A stretch of 6,306 nucleotides of DNA from an uncultured Campylobacter sp. GTDB taxonomy: Bacteria > Campylobacterota > Campylobacteria > Campylobacterales > Campylobacteraceae. The stretch spans positions 1-6,306 of the forward strand of contig NZ_CALACG010000081.1 of NCBI RefSeq assembly GCF_937890585.1, given 5' to 3'. Below, piece after piece: positions 6,231 through 6,306 of the stretch (the stretch's first letter is position 1; each line of letters begins with the position of its first letter). Position numbers and translations under genes: made by a program. Under the pieces are notes generated by a model. The model was not told where the DNA came from. It was given only the letters and a program-made list of their open reading frames with translations, and did not search any database.

Positions 6231-6306
6231 AATCTTTTCAATACTTTTTCACGACTTTTTCACGCCGTGAAAAAGTTTGTCAGAGTTTAACAAAGGTTTT
6301 ATTAAA
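6231..6306. other. Probable edge of chromosomal origin (oriC) with three DnaA boxes
   Basis: The non-coding stretch upstream of ruvC holds three exact copies of TTTTTCACG: plus strand at 6245-6253 and 6256-6264, minus strand at 6266-6274. Each has TTCAC at positions 4-8, the core reported for epsilonproteobacterial DnaA boxes. The first two are 11 bases apart, about one helical turn; the last two form an inverted pair with 11-base arms (6254-6276) around one central C. AT-rich sequence follows to the edge (TTTTATTAAA). In C. jejuni ruvC is the last gene before dnaA, so dnaA is expected just beyond the window. The sites also sit in the ruvC leader, so DnaA could affect ruvC. The unwinding element and the rest of the origin cannot be seen. 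Confidence 0.65.

Overview
The window looks like chromosome of a Campylobacter, most likely a species of moderate GC content such as C. concisus or a relative. Three things point there: a D12-class adenine methylase of the kind seen in campylobacters, the Campylobacter-style AT-rich leaders with AAGGAG ribosome binding sites, and a leftward ruvC at the right edge. In C. jejuni ruvC sits just before dnaA across the origin. The species call is inference from protein character and gene order, because no search could be run.

Layout. Positions 1-1077 hold the 3' part of a plus-strand gene for a Schlafen AlbA_2 / GHKL-ATPase type protein whose start lies outside the window. It is much more AT-rich than the rest and looks acquired. 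Positions 1078-1295 are a very AT-rich spacer with a 30-base direct repeat (29/30 identical, 87 bases apart) and AT palindromes. Everything from 1296 onward is on the minus strand. Read in the direction of transcription (right to left) it runs: ruvC and a MOSC-domain protein, 16 bases apart and probably one operon; a dCache chemoreceptor with its own likely promoter and terminator; then luxS followed after one base by an adenine DNA methyltransferase, probably co-transcribed from a luxS promoter. Positions 6231-6306, upstream of ruvC, carry three copies of TTTTTCACG arranged as probable DnaA boxes, so the right edge probably lies inside the replication origin next to dnaA.

How the genes relate. 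RuvC resolves Holliday junctions and marks the origin-proximal locus. The MOSC protein is probably a molybdenum-dependent YiiM-type enzyme. The chemoreceptor senses a small molecule outside the inner membrane and feeds the flagellar motor; its gene has a sigma-28-like promoter candidate. LuxS and the methylase are linked through methyl metabolism: the methylase turns SAM into SAH, and LuxS acts downstream in SAH recycling and makes the AI-2 precursor. The hexamer AAATTT is strikingly frequent in the backbone genes but not in the AT-richer acquired gene. This may relate to the methylase if it recognises RAATTY like its possible C. jejuni counterpart. I see no new multi-gene defence or mobile system here. 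The most notable items are the origin edge, the AAATTT signal with the methylase, and the repeat-bearing scar beside the acquired gene.
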